DNA of 21,709 bases. It comes from a virus. The stretch spans positions 1-21,709 of IMG/VR virus record IMGVR_UViG_3300010885_030879; one strand, written 5' to 3'. Of this stretch, positions 13,965-19,187 are shown one piece after another. The translations under genes were made by a program, and so were the position numbers. The notes under the pieces were generated by a model. It was not told the origin of the DNA and did not search any database. It saw nothing but the letters and a program-made list of their open reading frames with translations. Within the stretch, counting starts at the first letter, position 1. Each line of letters opens with the position of its first letter.

Positions 13965-14321
13965 GTGACTATCGAACAAATCAAAGCAGACAACACCCGC
14001 CTATCGTTCACCGGGACAGACATGTCCCACCGTGGCACCATTGAGGCGTTTCTGTGGCTGGCATCAAAGGCCTGCATCACACGGGAAGTGAAGCTCATCA
14101 ACGCTGCCCTTGGCAAGATGATCGAGTTGGACGCGGACGGAACTTTCAGCATGCTCTGCACCCCAGAGCAAGGTGAAGCAGTTGTGTTCGTGTCGGATGC
14201 CCTCAAGGCATTCGGTGAGACAGTGTCGGCACGTAAGGAGCGGGTGGCCCTACAGGGTACTTCACTCGCTATCAGTGAGTTGCGTGCAAAGGTGGCTCGC
14301 AACGCAGAGTACGACTTCTAA
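13965..14321 (+). CDS. 118-aa hypothetical protein, first right-arm gene
   Basis: The start is GTG at 13965 with AGGAG 6 nt upstream. The product MTIEQIKADNTRLSFTGTDM continues as a mostly helical, Ala/Glu-rich protein (EAFLWLASKACITREVKLIN, DALKAFGETVSARKERVAL) ending RNAEYDF. GC content and GC-ending codons look higher than in the left arm, as in the next few genes. It is the first cistron of the rightward operon and stands alone between elements E0 and E1, so it may be strongly expressed early. I recognise no family, and there is no signal peptide, membrane segment or cysteine motif. Confidence 0.8.
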   Translation: MTIEQIKADNTRLSFTGTDMSHRGTIEAFLWLASKACITREVKLINAALGKMIELDADGTFSMLCTPEQGEAVVFVSDALKAFGETVSARKERVALQGTSLAISELRAKVARNAEYDF

Positions 14322-14348
14322 GTCGTAGAGTTTCACTATCTGGGAGTT

Positions 14349-14437
14349 TGGTGCATCTCCGGCAAAATGCACCACTATCTAGGTAGAGCTGGTGTTTACT
14401 AAGGTTCGATTCCTTAGCTACTAATCCCAACAGGGGA
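14349..14437 (+). ncRNA. tRNA-like mini-element E1 with upstream hairpin
   Basis: A perfect 8-bp hairpin, TGGTGCAT/ATGCACCA (14349-14356 with 14367-14374), precedes the element. The element itself has outer strand GGTAG (14382-14386), linker AGCTGGTGTTTA, T-stem CTAAGG/CCTTAG (14399-14404 with 14412-14417), loop TTCGATT and outer strand CTACT (14418-14422). A short hairpin TCCC/GGGA (14425-28 with 14434-37) follows, then GAGGAG and the ATG of the 147-aa gene. GGTAGAGC resembles a tRNA D-arm and GGTTCGATTCC is the canonical T-arm box, but no anticodon arm fits between them. Confidence 0.6.
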
Positions 14438-14455
14438 CGTTTGAGGAGAAAGACA

Positions 14456-14899
14456 ATGGACGGAAAAGCTGGACTTTTGTTCTGGCTGGCAGAGCGTGAG
14501 CGGAAGCCGTTCACGATCGAGCAGTCGGACTTGGTAGGCATTGCAACATCGCATTGCCTACACTTTGATTCCCACGAAATTTTCACGTGGGATCACGAAA
14601 CAGAAATGCAGAACTGGGATCCTCAGTACTGCGACGAGAGTAAACACTCTCACCACTGTTGGCAAATACTGCCCACTGAGTGGGTGGTGTTTGCAAAGGC
14701 AGATATCTGCCGGTGTCCTCAATGCGGGGATAATTGGAATCAACCATTGACAATCAATGGCACGAATCGACTGGGCGTGGAGTACACACTCCATTGTTCA
14801 GTGGACGCAGCTTTGGCTATGGTCAAGGCTGGAATCATCGACGCTTCCGACGTAACAGAATCCGAGTGGTCAAACTGTTACTGTGATTGTGGTTTGTAA
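14456..14899 (+). CDS. 147-aa Cys/His-rich protein, possible zinc binding
   Basis: GAGGAG lies 7 nt before ATG 14456, giving MDGKAGLLFWLAERERKPF; the frame is open slightly upstream from a TTG but lacks a ribosome site there. Cysteine clusters appear as C-R-C-P-Q-C-G at residues 85-91 and C-Y-C-D-C-G-L at the C-terminus (141-147). H63, H66, H67 and C68 lie between (S-K-H-S-H-H-C). Together they suggest one or two metal sites. The middle is Trp-rich. The gene lies between E1 and the 49-aa basic-protein gene, 11 nt away. No family is recognised; an early host-interaction protein is only a guess. Confidence 0.8.
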   Translation: MDGKAGLLFWLAERERKPFTIEQSDLVGIATSHCLHFDSHEIFTWDHETEMQNWDPQYCDESKHSHHCWQILPTEWVVFAKADICRCPQCGDNWNQPLTINGTNRLGVEYTLHCSVDAALAMVKAGIIDASDVTESEWSNCYCDCGL

Positions 14900-14910
14900 G
14901 GAGAAACACT

Positions 14911-15060
14911 ATGAGAGTACGACGACGACATTGCAAAAATTACAGCCGCCGAACGGCGAAGATTGTAAAGGCCCGATTCATGAACAAACTACGAAAGACA
15001 AATCCTGTAGCGTTCGCAGAAATGCGATTATACGAGGCCCCATACAAGCCTCATAGGTAG
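14911..15060 (+). CDS. 49-aa Arg/Lys-rich protein, paralogue of the 65-aa gene
   Basis: AAGGAGAAACACT precedes the ATG at 14911. The product starts MRVRRRHCKNYSRRTAKIVK and ends APYKPHR. It is strongly basic and likely binds RNA or DNA. It aligns with the 65-aa protein at 16385: M-[RK]-V-R-x-R-H at the start, then [KR]-A-R-[FW]-M-N-[KR]-x-R-[KR], a shared Pro three residues later, and K-P-[HF]-R at the end. In both genes the last codons are AGG TAG, and the TAG forms part of the 5' strand of a tRNA-like element. This gene is too short to stand out on coding statistics, but the paralogue supports it. Confidence 0.75.
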   Translation: MRVRRRHCKNYSRRTAKIVKARFMNKLRKTNPVAFAEMRLYEAPYKPHR

Positions 15061-15112
15061 AGCTGGTGCTAACCGGGGTTCGATTCCCCGGCTACTATTT
15101 CCCAATAGGGAA
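15056..15112 (+). ncRNA. tRNA-like mini-element E2
   Basis: Outer strand GGTAG (15056-15060, containing the TAG stop of the 49-aa gene) is followed by linker AGCTGGTGCTAA. The T-stem is CCGGGG/CCCCGG (15073-15078 with 15086-15091) with loop TTCGATT, then outer strand CTACT (15092-15096). A second hairpin TTCCC/GGGAA (15099-15103 with 15108-15112) follows, then GAGGAG and the ATG at 15130. The T-stem differs from E1 and E4 while pairing is kept, which is compensatory variation. Confidence 0.65.
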
Positions 15113-15129
15113 TGTTTGAGGAGAAAGAG

Positions 15130-15324
15130 ATGACAAGTAAGGAATTGATGGTCAAGGCACAGGCGTTGTCGATGGAGATCCTGCTCATGAGGGCAGCAAA
15201 CTACAACTACAAGGCACGTTGGGGAAAGTATGACCCTAACGTCAGCATCGCCAAGGCTGAGGCAGAAGAGAAGCTTGCTGAGATTCAGCATGCATACATC
15301 GTAGCAGTACACGCCTGCAAGTAA
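15130..15324 (+). CDS. 64-aa helical protein after E2
   Basis: ATG 15130 is preceded by GAGGAGAAAGAG; an in-frame ATG at 15112 lies inside the upstream hairpin and is not preferred. The product MTSKELMVKAQALSMEILLM is Ala/Glu/Lys-rich and predicted mostly helical, ending EIQHAYIVAVHACK. It stands alone between E2 and E3. It resembles the 67-aa protein at 16678 in composition and in a shared C-terminal pattern (E-x-L-A-x-I-Q-x-A-Y ... A-x-A). Both follow a basic gene plus a tRNA-like element, which suggests a duplicated cassette. No family is recognised. Confidence 0.75.
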   Translation: MTSKELMVKAQALSMEILLMRAANYNYKARWGKYDPNVSIAKAEAEEKLAEIQHAYIVAVHACK

Positions 15325-15326
15325 AC

Positions 15327-15390
15327 GGTAAAGGTTAAAGGCCTATGTAGGGGTTCGATTCCCCTACTACTATTTCTCCCGCATGGAGAA
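15327..15390 (+). ncRNA. tRNA-like mini-element E3 (divergent 5' half)
   Basis: The T-arm GTAGGGG/CCCCTAC (15347-15353 with 15361-15367) with loop TTCGATT is followed by TACT (15368-15371), which can pair with GGTA at 15327-15330. The 5' linker (AAGGTTAAAGGCCTAT) differs from E1, E2 and E4. A second hairpin TTCTCC/GGAGAA (15374-15379 with 15385-15390) precedes AGGAG and the ATG at 15405. It starts 2 nt after the TAA of the 64-aa gene. Confidence 0.55.
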
Positions 15391-15404
15391 CTTAGGAGAC
15401 ATAG

Positions 15405-15647
15405 ATGAAGAAGTTTGATTCCTGCTTTGTGGCAGGTCCGTTTCGTTGCAAGGTATGGCCAAACCCCAATGGCACACACGTCGTTCGCGTTGAACTCATC
15501 AGTGGTGATGGGCACAACGCACAAGATTACTACCTGACCAACCAAGCATCACTTAGAGATGCAATGGTTGATACTGTCATGACTATATGTCCGACTGGCG
15601 TTCACTACGTCAAGTCACACTTTCAACAGATTGAAGGAAAAAGATAA
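15405..15647 (+). CDS. 80-aa hypothetical protein
   Basis: AGGAG lies 6 nt before the ATG. The product starts MKKFDSCFVAGPFRCKVWPN and looks like a small alpha/beta fold: beta strands near C-K-V-W-P and H-V-V-R-V-E-L, then a helix L-R-D-A-M-V-D-T-V-M. The stop overlaps the next start (TAATG), so it heads a five-gene coupled cluster after element E3. Cysteines at 7, 15 and 62 are not in an obvious metal motif. No family is recognised. Confidence 0.75.
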   Translation: MKKFDSCFVAGPFRCKVWPNPNGTHVVRVELISGDGHNAQDYYLTNQASLRDAMVDTVMTICPTGVHYVKSHFQQIEGKR

Positions 15648-15856
15648 TGAAGAATAAGAAGATTGTTTATGTAGGGAATACCTACTTTTACAAGGATGAG
15701 ATCTTTGTAGCCCTGTGCGTCATCGCCATCGCTTTGATTGGCATGATCTGTGTACAGGTTGGTCGCAAGATGGACGCTGAGGTAGAGCGTCAACGACAGG
15801 TAGAGATGGCGGAGATCGCCAATGACAAACTAGTAAACAATGAGGTAACAAAATGA
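15647..15856 (+). CDS. 69-aa membrane protein
   Basis: MKNKKIVYVGNTYFYKDEIF leads to a clear hydrophobic helix, F-V-A-L-C-V-I-A-I-A-L-I-G-M-I-C-V, at about residues 20-36. A charged helical tail (RKMDAEVERQRQVEMAEIAN) follows and could form a coiled coil. One transmembrane segment with a cytoplasmic coiled tail is predicted. It overlaps both neighbours (TAATG upstream, ATGA downstream), so it is translated together with them. No family is recognised. Confidence 0.75.
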   Translation: MKNKKIVYVGNTYFYKDEIFVALCVIAIALIGMICVQVGRKMDAEVERQRQVEMAEIANDKLVNNEVTK

Positions 15857-16290
15857 ACATTGAACACAATGTGGCATATAGCGTAATCGAAACTTACGGT
15901 GAAGACCGTGAGTACAGCAAGCCAGCGTATAGCGTCTTTCATGGCTCGTATAACACGATCGAAGAGGCTACACGTAGACTGGGTGAAGTATTACCCGATG
16001 ACTTCTACGACTATGTAGACACACGCTTCTTCTTCAGTAAAGAAGATATTGACTGGATGAAGTCATTCATTGACTTTAGTGAGTACACATTCACAGTACT
16101 TGAAGATAGCTTTGAGGATGACTGCATCTCAAACGGCAAGCATCCAAAACTTACGCCAGAACAACGACTCAAGTTCTTCTCTCGTAAACAATTCCAATCG
16201 TTTGACAATGGCGAAGTCGGCTACACATTCCACATCGTGGAAAACATCTTAGTTCCAACAAAGGTAATCGAATGCAACACAGGAAAATGA
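15853..16290 (+). CDS. 145-aa acidic protein
   Basis: The ATG overlaps the upstream gene's TGA (ATGA). The product MNIEHNVAYSVIETYGEDRE is rich in Asp/Glu and aromatic residues (DDFYDYVDTRFFFSKEDIDW), then D-S-F-E-D-D-C. A more basic stretch follows (LTPEQRLKFFSRKQFQ), and the end is F-H-I-V-E-N-I-L-V-P. Strong acidity in a small early-region protein could point to a DNA mimic or inhibitor, but that is speculation. Its stop overlaps the ATG of a 33-aa membrane gene. No family is recognised. Confidence 0.75.
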   Translation: MNIEHNVAYSVIETYGEDREYSKPAYSVFHGSYNTIEEATRRLGEVLPDDFYDYVDTRFFFSKEDIDWMKSFIDFSEYTFTVLEDSFEDDCISNGKHPKLTPEQRLKFFSRKQFQSFDNGEVGYTFHIVENILVPTKVIECNTGK

Positions 16291-16388
16291 CCAAGCAAGA
16301 GGAACAACGCGAACTCCTAGACATCTTCATCCACTTGATGTGGATTCTTTTATTCATCGTAGGCGTAACATCGGAGTTTTATCTATGA
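16287..16388 (+). CDS. 33-aa membrane peptide
   Basis: The ATG overlaps the upstream TGA, and its own TGA overlaps the next ATG (ATGA at both ends). The product is MTKQEEQRELLDIFIHL followed by the hydrophobic run W-I-L-L-F-I-V-G-V and a short S-E-F-Y-L end. A single short transmembrane helix is likely. The double overlap is the main evidence that this tiny frame is real. No function is assigned. Confidence 0.6.
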   Translation: MTKQEEQRELLDIFIHLMWILLFIVGVTSEFYL

Positions 16389-16582
16389 AAGTCAGAGTAA
16401 GACACTACCCATTTAAAAAACTGACTTACAAAATGGCAGGAAGCAGACGCATTACGAATAGAGGCAACTGCGCAAAACGTAAGTTGTACCGCGCAAGATG
16501 GATGAATCGTTGTCGGCGCGAACGCCCAGAAGAGTACTTATGGCATCGCAACCTCGAAGCAAGATGGAAACCATTCAGGTAG
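16385..16582 (+). CDS. 65-aa Arg/Lys-rich protein, paralogue of the 49-aa gene
   Basis: Coupled to the 33-aa gene by ATGA. The product MKVRVRHYPFKKLTYKMAGS continues very basic (R-R-I-T-N-R-G-N-C-A-K-R-K-L-Y-R-A-R-W-M-N-R) and ends RWKPFR. It aligns with the 49-aa protein at the start, in the centre (A-R-[FW]-M-N-[KR]) and at the end, and is 16 residues longer. Such charge suggests nucleic-acid binding. The terminal AGG TAG is shared with the other gene, and its TAG is part of the outer stem of element E4. This raises the possibility that the protein binds or is regulated by that RNA. Confidence 0.75.
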   Translation: MKVRVRHYPFKKLTYKMAGSRRITNRGNCAKRKLYRARWMNRCRRERPEEYLWHRNLEARWKPFR

Positions 16583-16661
16583 AGCTGATGCTAATCCGAG
16601 GTTTGATTCCTCGGCTACCCTTTCTCCCTAGTGGAGAAAATTGGCTGACAACCTACTGTCA
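16578..16661 (+). ncRNA. tRNA-like mini-element E4
   Basis: Outer strand GGTAG (16578-16582, containing the TAG stop) is followed by linker AGCTGATGCTAAT. The T-stem is CCGAGG/CCTCGG (16596-16601 with 16609-16614) with loop TTTGATT, then outer strand CTACC (16615-16619). Here the outer stem is a full 5 bp (GGTAG/CTACC); in E1 and E2 the last pair is G-U. A 7-bp hairpin TTTCTCC/GGAGAAA (16621-16627 with 16633-16639) follows. A small TGACA/TGTCA repeat lies at 16646-16661, before the 67-aa gene. Confidence 0.65.
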
Positions 16662-16677
16662 ATAACAAGGTAACACA

Positions 16678-16881
16678 ATGAAACAAGAGAAACAAAAACT
16701 AGAGCAAGCAAAACTTGCCGCGTATGAATACTTCTCGTCTAAAACAGACGACAGTGTTCTTGTACGATGCCGAAAGCAACGGGAACTGGCATCAGACATT
16801 CAACAGGCCGAACAAGCCTACAACACCGCTTACGCTATCGCAATGCGTAACAAGTTCTTACAATTAGGAGACAACATTTAA
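16678..16881 (+). CDS. 67-aa helical protein after E4
   Basis: The ribosome site AAGGTAACACA precedes ATG 16678. The product MKQEKQKLEQAKLAAYEYFS is Ala/Gln/Lys-rich and predicted nearly all helical, with A-S-D-I-Q-Q-A-E-Q-A-Y and a C-terminal M-R-N-K-F-L-Q-L-G-D-N-I. Its stop overlaps the next start (TAATG). It occupies the same relative place as the 64-aa gene at 15130 (basic gene, tRNA-like element, helical gene) and may be its distant paralogue. No family is recognised. Confidence 0.75.
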   Translation: MKQEKQKLEQAKLAAYEYFSSKTDDSVLVRCRKQRELASDIQQAEQAYNTAYAIAMRNKFLQLGDNI

Positions 16882-17198
16882 TGCAACCACTATTTACAGC
16901 CAAAGAATTGGCCATGATCGAGAAGATCCGTCAACGTGCTATCGATAGAGCTAATCGTAAACCTAAGCCTAAGTTGTTCATCGACCGGCTGAATAAGTCT
17001 GAATACAAGTATCTTGTATCTGCAATAAGCCGACAGTTACTGTGTAAGGCAGCAGATACAACACAGGCACAATCATATGTCAGTGAACGTGTAGCAGAAA
17101 AGCTTCTTGTTGCGCTGGACGTAAGCCCACAAGAGCATGGAGTACTACTCAAATTTGCTAAACTAGTGGCTGATAAACAGGCTAAGCTCAGTCAATAG
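16881..17198 (+). CDS. 105-aa basic helical protein
   Basis: The ATG overlaps the upstream stop (TAATG). The product MQPLFTAKELAMIEKIRQRA continues with a Lys/Arg/Pro-rich stretch (ANRKPKPKLFIDRL) and then helices (V-S-A-I-S-R-Q-L-L and S-E-R-V-A-E-K-L-L-V-A-L). It ends LAKLSQ-like, with K-Q-A-K-L-S-Q. No family is recognised. Its TAG stop at 17196-17198 lies at the base of the 5' strand of the switch-like structure that follows, so termination here could influence that fold. Confidence 0.75.
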   Translation: MQPLFTAKELAMIEKIRQRAIDRANRKPKPKLFIDRLNKSEYKYLVSAISRQLLCKAADTTQAQSYVSERVAEKLLVALDVSPQEHGVLLKFAKLVADKQAKLSQ

Positions 17199-17275
17199 GG
17201 TGTAGATATTGAGGGGTTTAAATTCTATACCCCTCAATCTTTACTAGGGACGAGGGTGTAAAATCTACTACCCTC
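17197..17275 (+). promoter_or_regulatory. Two mutually exclusive hairpins between gene clusters
   Basis: Hairpin 1 is a perfect 10-bp stem ATTGAGGGGT/ACCCCTCAAT (17208-17217 with 17229-17238). Hairpin 2 is GAGGGT/ACCCTC (17252-17257 with 17270-17275). Alternatively AGGGTGTAGAT (17197-17207) can pair with ATCTACTACCCT (17263-17274, one bulged T), enclosing hairpin 1 and destroying hairpin 2. There is no U-tract after either, so they are not clear terminators. The arrangement looks like an RNA switch between the 105-aa and 75-aa genes. Confidence 0.55.
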
Positions 17276-17311
17276 ATTACATTGAAGGAAAAGCATTAAG
17301 GAACTATAGTA

Positions 17312-17539
17312 ATGGCACGAGAGAAGAAGGCAGATAGAGACATCCGTATCGAGTACCCATCAAGGAAGACTAATGATGGCTCATACAAGGCTAAGTGGGG
17401 AGTCTACGAGTACCTAACACTCGAAGACGGAACCGAAGAGCGAAGATTCTTACAAGAGTATGACTACAAGGATATGGCCACAGAGGCATACCCTACTGCA
17501 ACATTTAAACCAAGCGGATACAAGAGTACAGAAGTATGA
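17312..17539 (+). CDS. 75-aa charged hypothetical protein
   Basis: ATG 17312 is preceded by AAGGAACTATAGTA, a somewhat long ribosome-site spacing. The product MAREKKADRDIRIEYPSRKT continues with W-G-V-Y-E-Y-L-T-L-E-D-G-T-E-E-R-R-F-L and ends SGYKSTEV. It looks like a small beta-rich or disordered charged protein. Its stop overlaps the next gene's ATG. It heads a four-gene coupled cluster after the switch-like hairpins. No family is recognised. Confidence 0.72.
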   Translation: MAREKKADRDIRIEYPSRKTNDGSYKAKWGVYEYLTLEDGTEERRFLQEYDYKDMATEAYPTATFKPSGYKSTEV

Positions 17540-17850
17540 GATTAGAAGTAGGAACACGAGTACGTAATGTACGTAGACCAGACGTCATTGGCGTCGTGAC
17601 ATCACTCGAAGCACCAAACAATATGTGGGCTGTAAGGGCACAGGATCACCGTGTGCTCGTGAAATACCCACGATTGACAAAGTTATCCAATGGTAATTGG
17701 AAAGGAGGCGTGTTGGATGAATTACCTATAGACCTTCTCCCTACCGGAGAAAAGATTCCGGAGGCGTTTGCATCATACAAACGTAGTGGTGATGAAGGAG
17801 GAGTCGGCGCCCGTATCGCCGCATATGAAAGAAAGAGAAAGCGAAAATGA
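17536..17850 (+). CDS. 104-aa protein with small beta-barrel-like start
   Basis: Coupled by ATGA to the 75-aa gene. The N-terminus L-E-V-G-T-R-V-R-N-V-R-R-P-D-V-I-G-V-V-T-S-L has the spacing of KOW/SH3-like barrels (V-G-x-x-V ... G-x-V) that often bind nucleic acid, and W-A-V-R follows. The C-terminus is Gly- and Lys/Arg-rich (GARIAAYERKRKRK). A nucleic-acid role is plausible but rests only on this resemblance. Its stop overlaps the ATG of the 37-aa membrane gene. Confidence 0.75.
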   Translation: MRLEVGTRVRNVRRPDVIGVVTSLEAPNNMWAVRAQDHRVLVKYPRLTKLSNGNWKGGVLDELPIDLLPTGEKIPEAFASYKRSGDEGGVGARIAAYERKRKRK

Positions 17851-17960
17851 TTATAGTTGTATGCATCAGCATTGTATTCATATCCATCCTGTTTCTACTA
17901 GGATGGTTTTTTAATGCAATAGATATCGCACAGGAAGAAATAGACAACGACAATGACTAA
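17847..17960 (+). CDS. 37-aa membrane peptide
   Basis: The ATG overlaps the upstream TGA (ATGA) and the end overlaps the next gene by 8 nt. The product starts MIIVVCISIVFISILFLLGW, a clear transmembrane helix. A short acidic tail ends EEIDNDND. It resembles the 33-aa and 69-aa genes as one of several tiny coupled membrane proteins in this arm. No function is assigned. Confidence 0.68.
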   Translation: MIIVVCISIVFISILFLLGWFFNAIDIAQEEIDNDND

Positions 17961-18342
17961 CATAATTACCCCTCAGAAGCTCGCTGAAGACGTACTGAGG
18001 GCTTATGAGATGGAAGGTGGACTCATCACCAAGGTAGAGTTTCACAACACCTCAAACTTCAGAAGTAAGCATCGCATAAGCATCGATGGCACGATCGATG
18101 TCTACTTGATTATGCATTATGAGTACAGGGCTTCTGCTCAGTATCGCATCACACTGCAAGTGTGGGAAGATAAGTGGCGCATAAAGTCTGAAGGCTACTT
18201 AGATGAGGTCAACATCGAGTACAGCAATGAGACACACAAAGCACCAACTACGTTTATGATTCTCCGATCTTGGGCAGAATTATTTGTAGATGAAGTATTG
18301 AAACTCAAGACCACTGAAGGTCATGGGTTCATCGTAGACTAA
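17953..18342 (+). CDS. 129-aa hypothetical protein before PK1
   Basis: MTNIITPQKLAEDVLRAYEM starts a helix; a beta-rich middle follows (T-I-D-V-Y-L-I-M-H-Y-E-Y-R and Y-R-I-T-L-Q-V-W-E-D-K-W-R). The C-terminal helix is F-M-I-L-R-S-W-A-E-L-F-V-D-E-V-L. The mixed alpha/beta layout is reminiscent of the 163-aa protein at 19496, which also precedes a pseudoknot, but no clear alignment is visible. The TAA at 18340-18342 is followed 6 nt later by pseudoknot PK1. No family is recognised. Confidence 0.78.
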   Translation: MTNIITPQKLAEDVLRAYEMEGGLITKVEFHNTSNFRSKHRISIDGTIDVYLIMHYEYRASAQYRITLQVWEDKWRIKSEGYLDEVNIEYSNETHKAPTTFMILRSWAELFVDEVLKLKTTEGHGFIVD

Positions 18343-18348
18343 CACACT

Positions 18349-18377
18349 GTGAGGGATGCGTCTCACTGACAACGCAT
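18349..18377 (+). ncRNA. H-type RNA pseudoknot PK1
   Basis: Stem 1 is GTGAG (18349-18353)/CTCAC (18362-18366). Stem 2 is ATGCGT (18356-18361)/ACGCAT (18372-18377). The stems interleave: loop 1 is GG, loop 2 has no bases and loop 3 is TGACA. These lengths fit an H-type pseudoknot with coaxial stems. It begins 6 nt after the TAA of the 129-aa gene and ends 13 nt before the preferred ATG at 18391. An ATG at 18376 falls inside stem 2. Confidence 0.68.
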
Positions 18378-18390
18378 GAAAGAGAACACA

Positions 18391-18615
18391 ATGACAATAG
18401 AAGAAAAGAAAGTTGCCTACTGGAAGTGGGTCAACGATATGGTTTTTATAAACATGATGGCAAACATGGGTTTGTCAAAAAAACATAGAAGTGATTTTCA
18501 GTCAGAGCTTCCAGATACTGATGATGTTGAGACACAGTATCAATTCATGCTGAATTACAACACAAATAAAGCACAAGAATTTAACCGTCAACGTGCAGAA
18601 CTACGAGGAGAATAA
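18391..18615 (+). CDS. 74-aa hypothetical protein after PK1
   Basis: ATG 18391 (MTIEEKKVAYWKWVNDMVFI) is preferred over the in-frame ATG at 18376 because the latter lies in pseudoknot stem 2; AAGAGAACACA precedes the chosen start. The product has a Trp-rich N-terminal helix, a Met-rich centre (M-M-A-N-M-G-L-S-K-K-H-R), an acidic D-T-D-D-V-E segment and an Arg-rich end. The stop is one base before the next gene's ATG. No family is recognised. Confidence 0.72.
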   Translation: MTIEEKKVAYWKWVNDMVFINMMANMGLSKKHRSDFQSELPDTDDVETQYQFMLNYNTNKAQEFNRQRAELRGE

Positions 18616-18616
18616 T

Positions 18617-18946
18617 ATGACTGACCTAACACACTACAGGACTATCATCCTGCGTTTTGCGTATTTACACATTCATCCCGGTGGTGGTCTTGCTGGCATG
18701 ATCATGCTCAAGCCCGGCTTTGAAGACAAGCTTGATCACATAGCACAGGCTAATCTTTGTGAGTTACTCAAGTTTGCAAATGCACATGTACCGCATGACA
18801 CACGCAATGCACAGGGATTCAATGACTGGCTTGGCGAAGAGCCAAACATGTTTGAGAAAGAGTCATTCGATAAGTGGATGTCGGCAATCACACCAATGCC
18901 ACGACCTACACCTGCAGGATGGGAGGAGGTAGACACAAGTGCCTAG
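18617..18946 (+). CDS. 109-aa hypothetical protein
   Basis: GAGGAG lies 6 nt before ATG 18617. The product MTDLTHYRTIILRFAYLHIH contains H-P-G-G-G-L-A-G-M-I, then helices (L-D-H-I-A-Q-A-N-L-C-E-L-L-K-F-A) and N-A-Q-G-F-N-D-W-L-G. The C-terminus is Pro-rich (ITPMPRPTPAGWEEV). It overlaps the next gene by 8 nt. No family is recognised, and I see no catalytic motif. Confidence 0.75.
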   Translation: MTDLTHYRTIILRFAYLHIHPGGGLAGMIMLKPGFEDKLDHIAQANLCELLKFANAHVPHDTRNAQGFNDWLGEEPNMFEKESFDKWMSAITPMPRPTPAGWEEVDTSA

Positions 18947-19187
18947 ATACACTTATCACAATCAACAGTATGACTTTCAAGGCCAAGCAATTGGCCTTCC
19001 TGATGTTTATACAAATGCATCGGCTGCACGATCAATTGCTGGACTTCATGTTTACTGTGATCCAACAATTATGCATATAAGAATCTCGCGATGCTTAGAG
19101 CATACGTATGAGTTTAAACCATACGCAATCGTTTATATGAACATTGTGACTGATAAACCAATTACAAGTAAAAGGAAGGTGTTTTAA
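18939..19187 (+). CDS. 82-aa hypothetical protein (GTG start)
   Basis: The start is GTG at 18939, with GGAGG upstream and an 8-nt overlap with the preceding gene. The product MPRYTYHNQQYDFQGQAIGL continues with D-V-Y-T-N-A-S-A-A-R-S-I-A-G, a beta-like Y-E-F-K-P-Y-A-I-V-Y-M-N-I-V, and ends ITSKRKVF. The stop abuts the next ATG with no gap. Codons are more A/T-rich here than in the first right-arm genes. No family is recognised. Confidence 0.72.
   Translation: MPRYTYHNQQYDFQGQAIGLPDVYTNASAARSIAGLHVYCDPTIMHIRISRCLEHTYEFKPYAIVYMNIVTDKPITSKRKVF

Noticed and set aside
14349-16639. E1-E4 as ordinary tRNA genes
   Set aside because: The D-arm-like GGTAGAGC and T-arm are only 9-13 nt apart, leaving no room for an anticodon arm, and no 7-bp acceptor partner exists upstream. 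They are better described as tRNA-like elements.
17208-17238. Rho-independent terminator
   Set aside because: The stem is strong but is followed by TCTTTACTAGG with no U-tract, and coding clusters continue downstream on the same strand.
17721-17731. Another promoter motif copy (ATTACCTATAG) on the plus strand
   Set aside because: It lies inside the 104-aa gene, lacks the following TANNNT hexamer and is not upstream of a gene.
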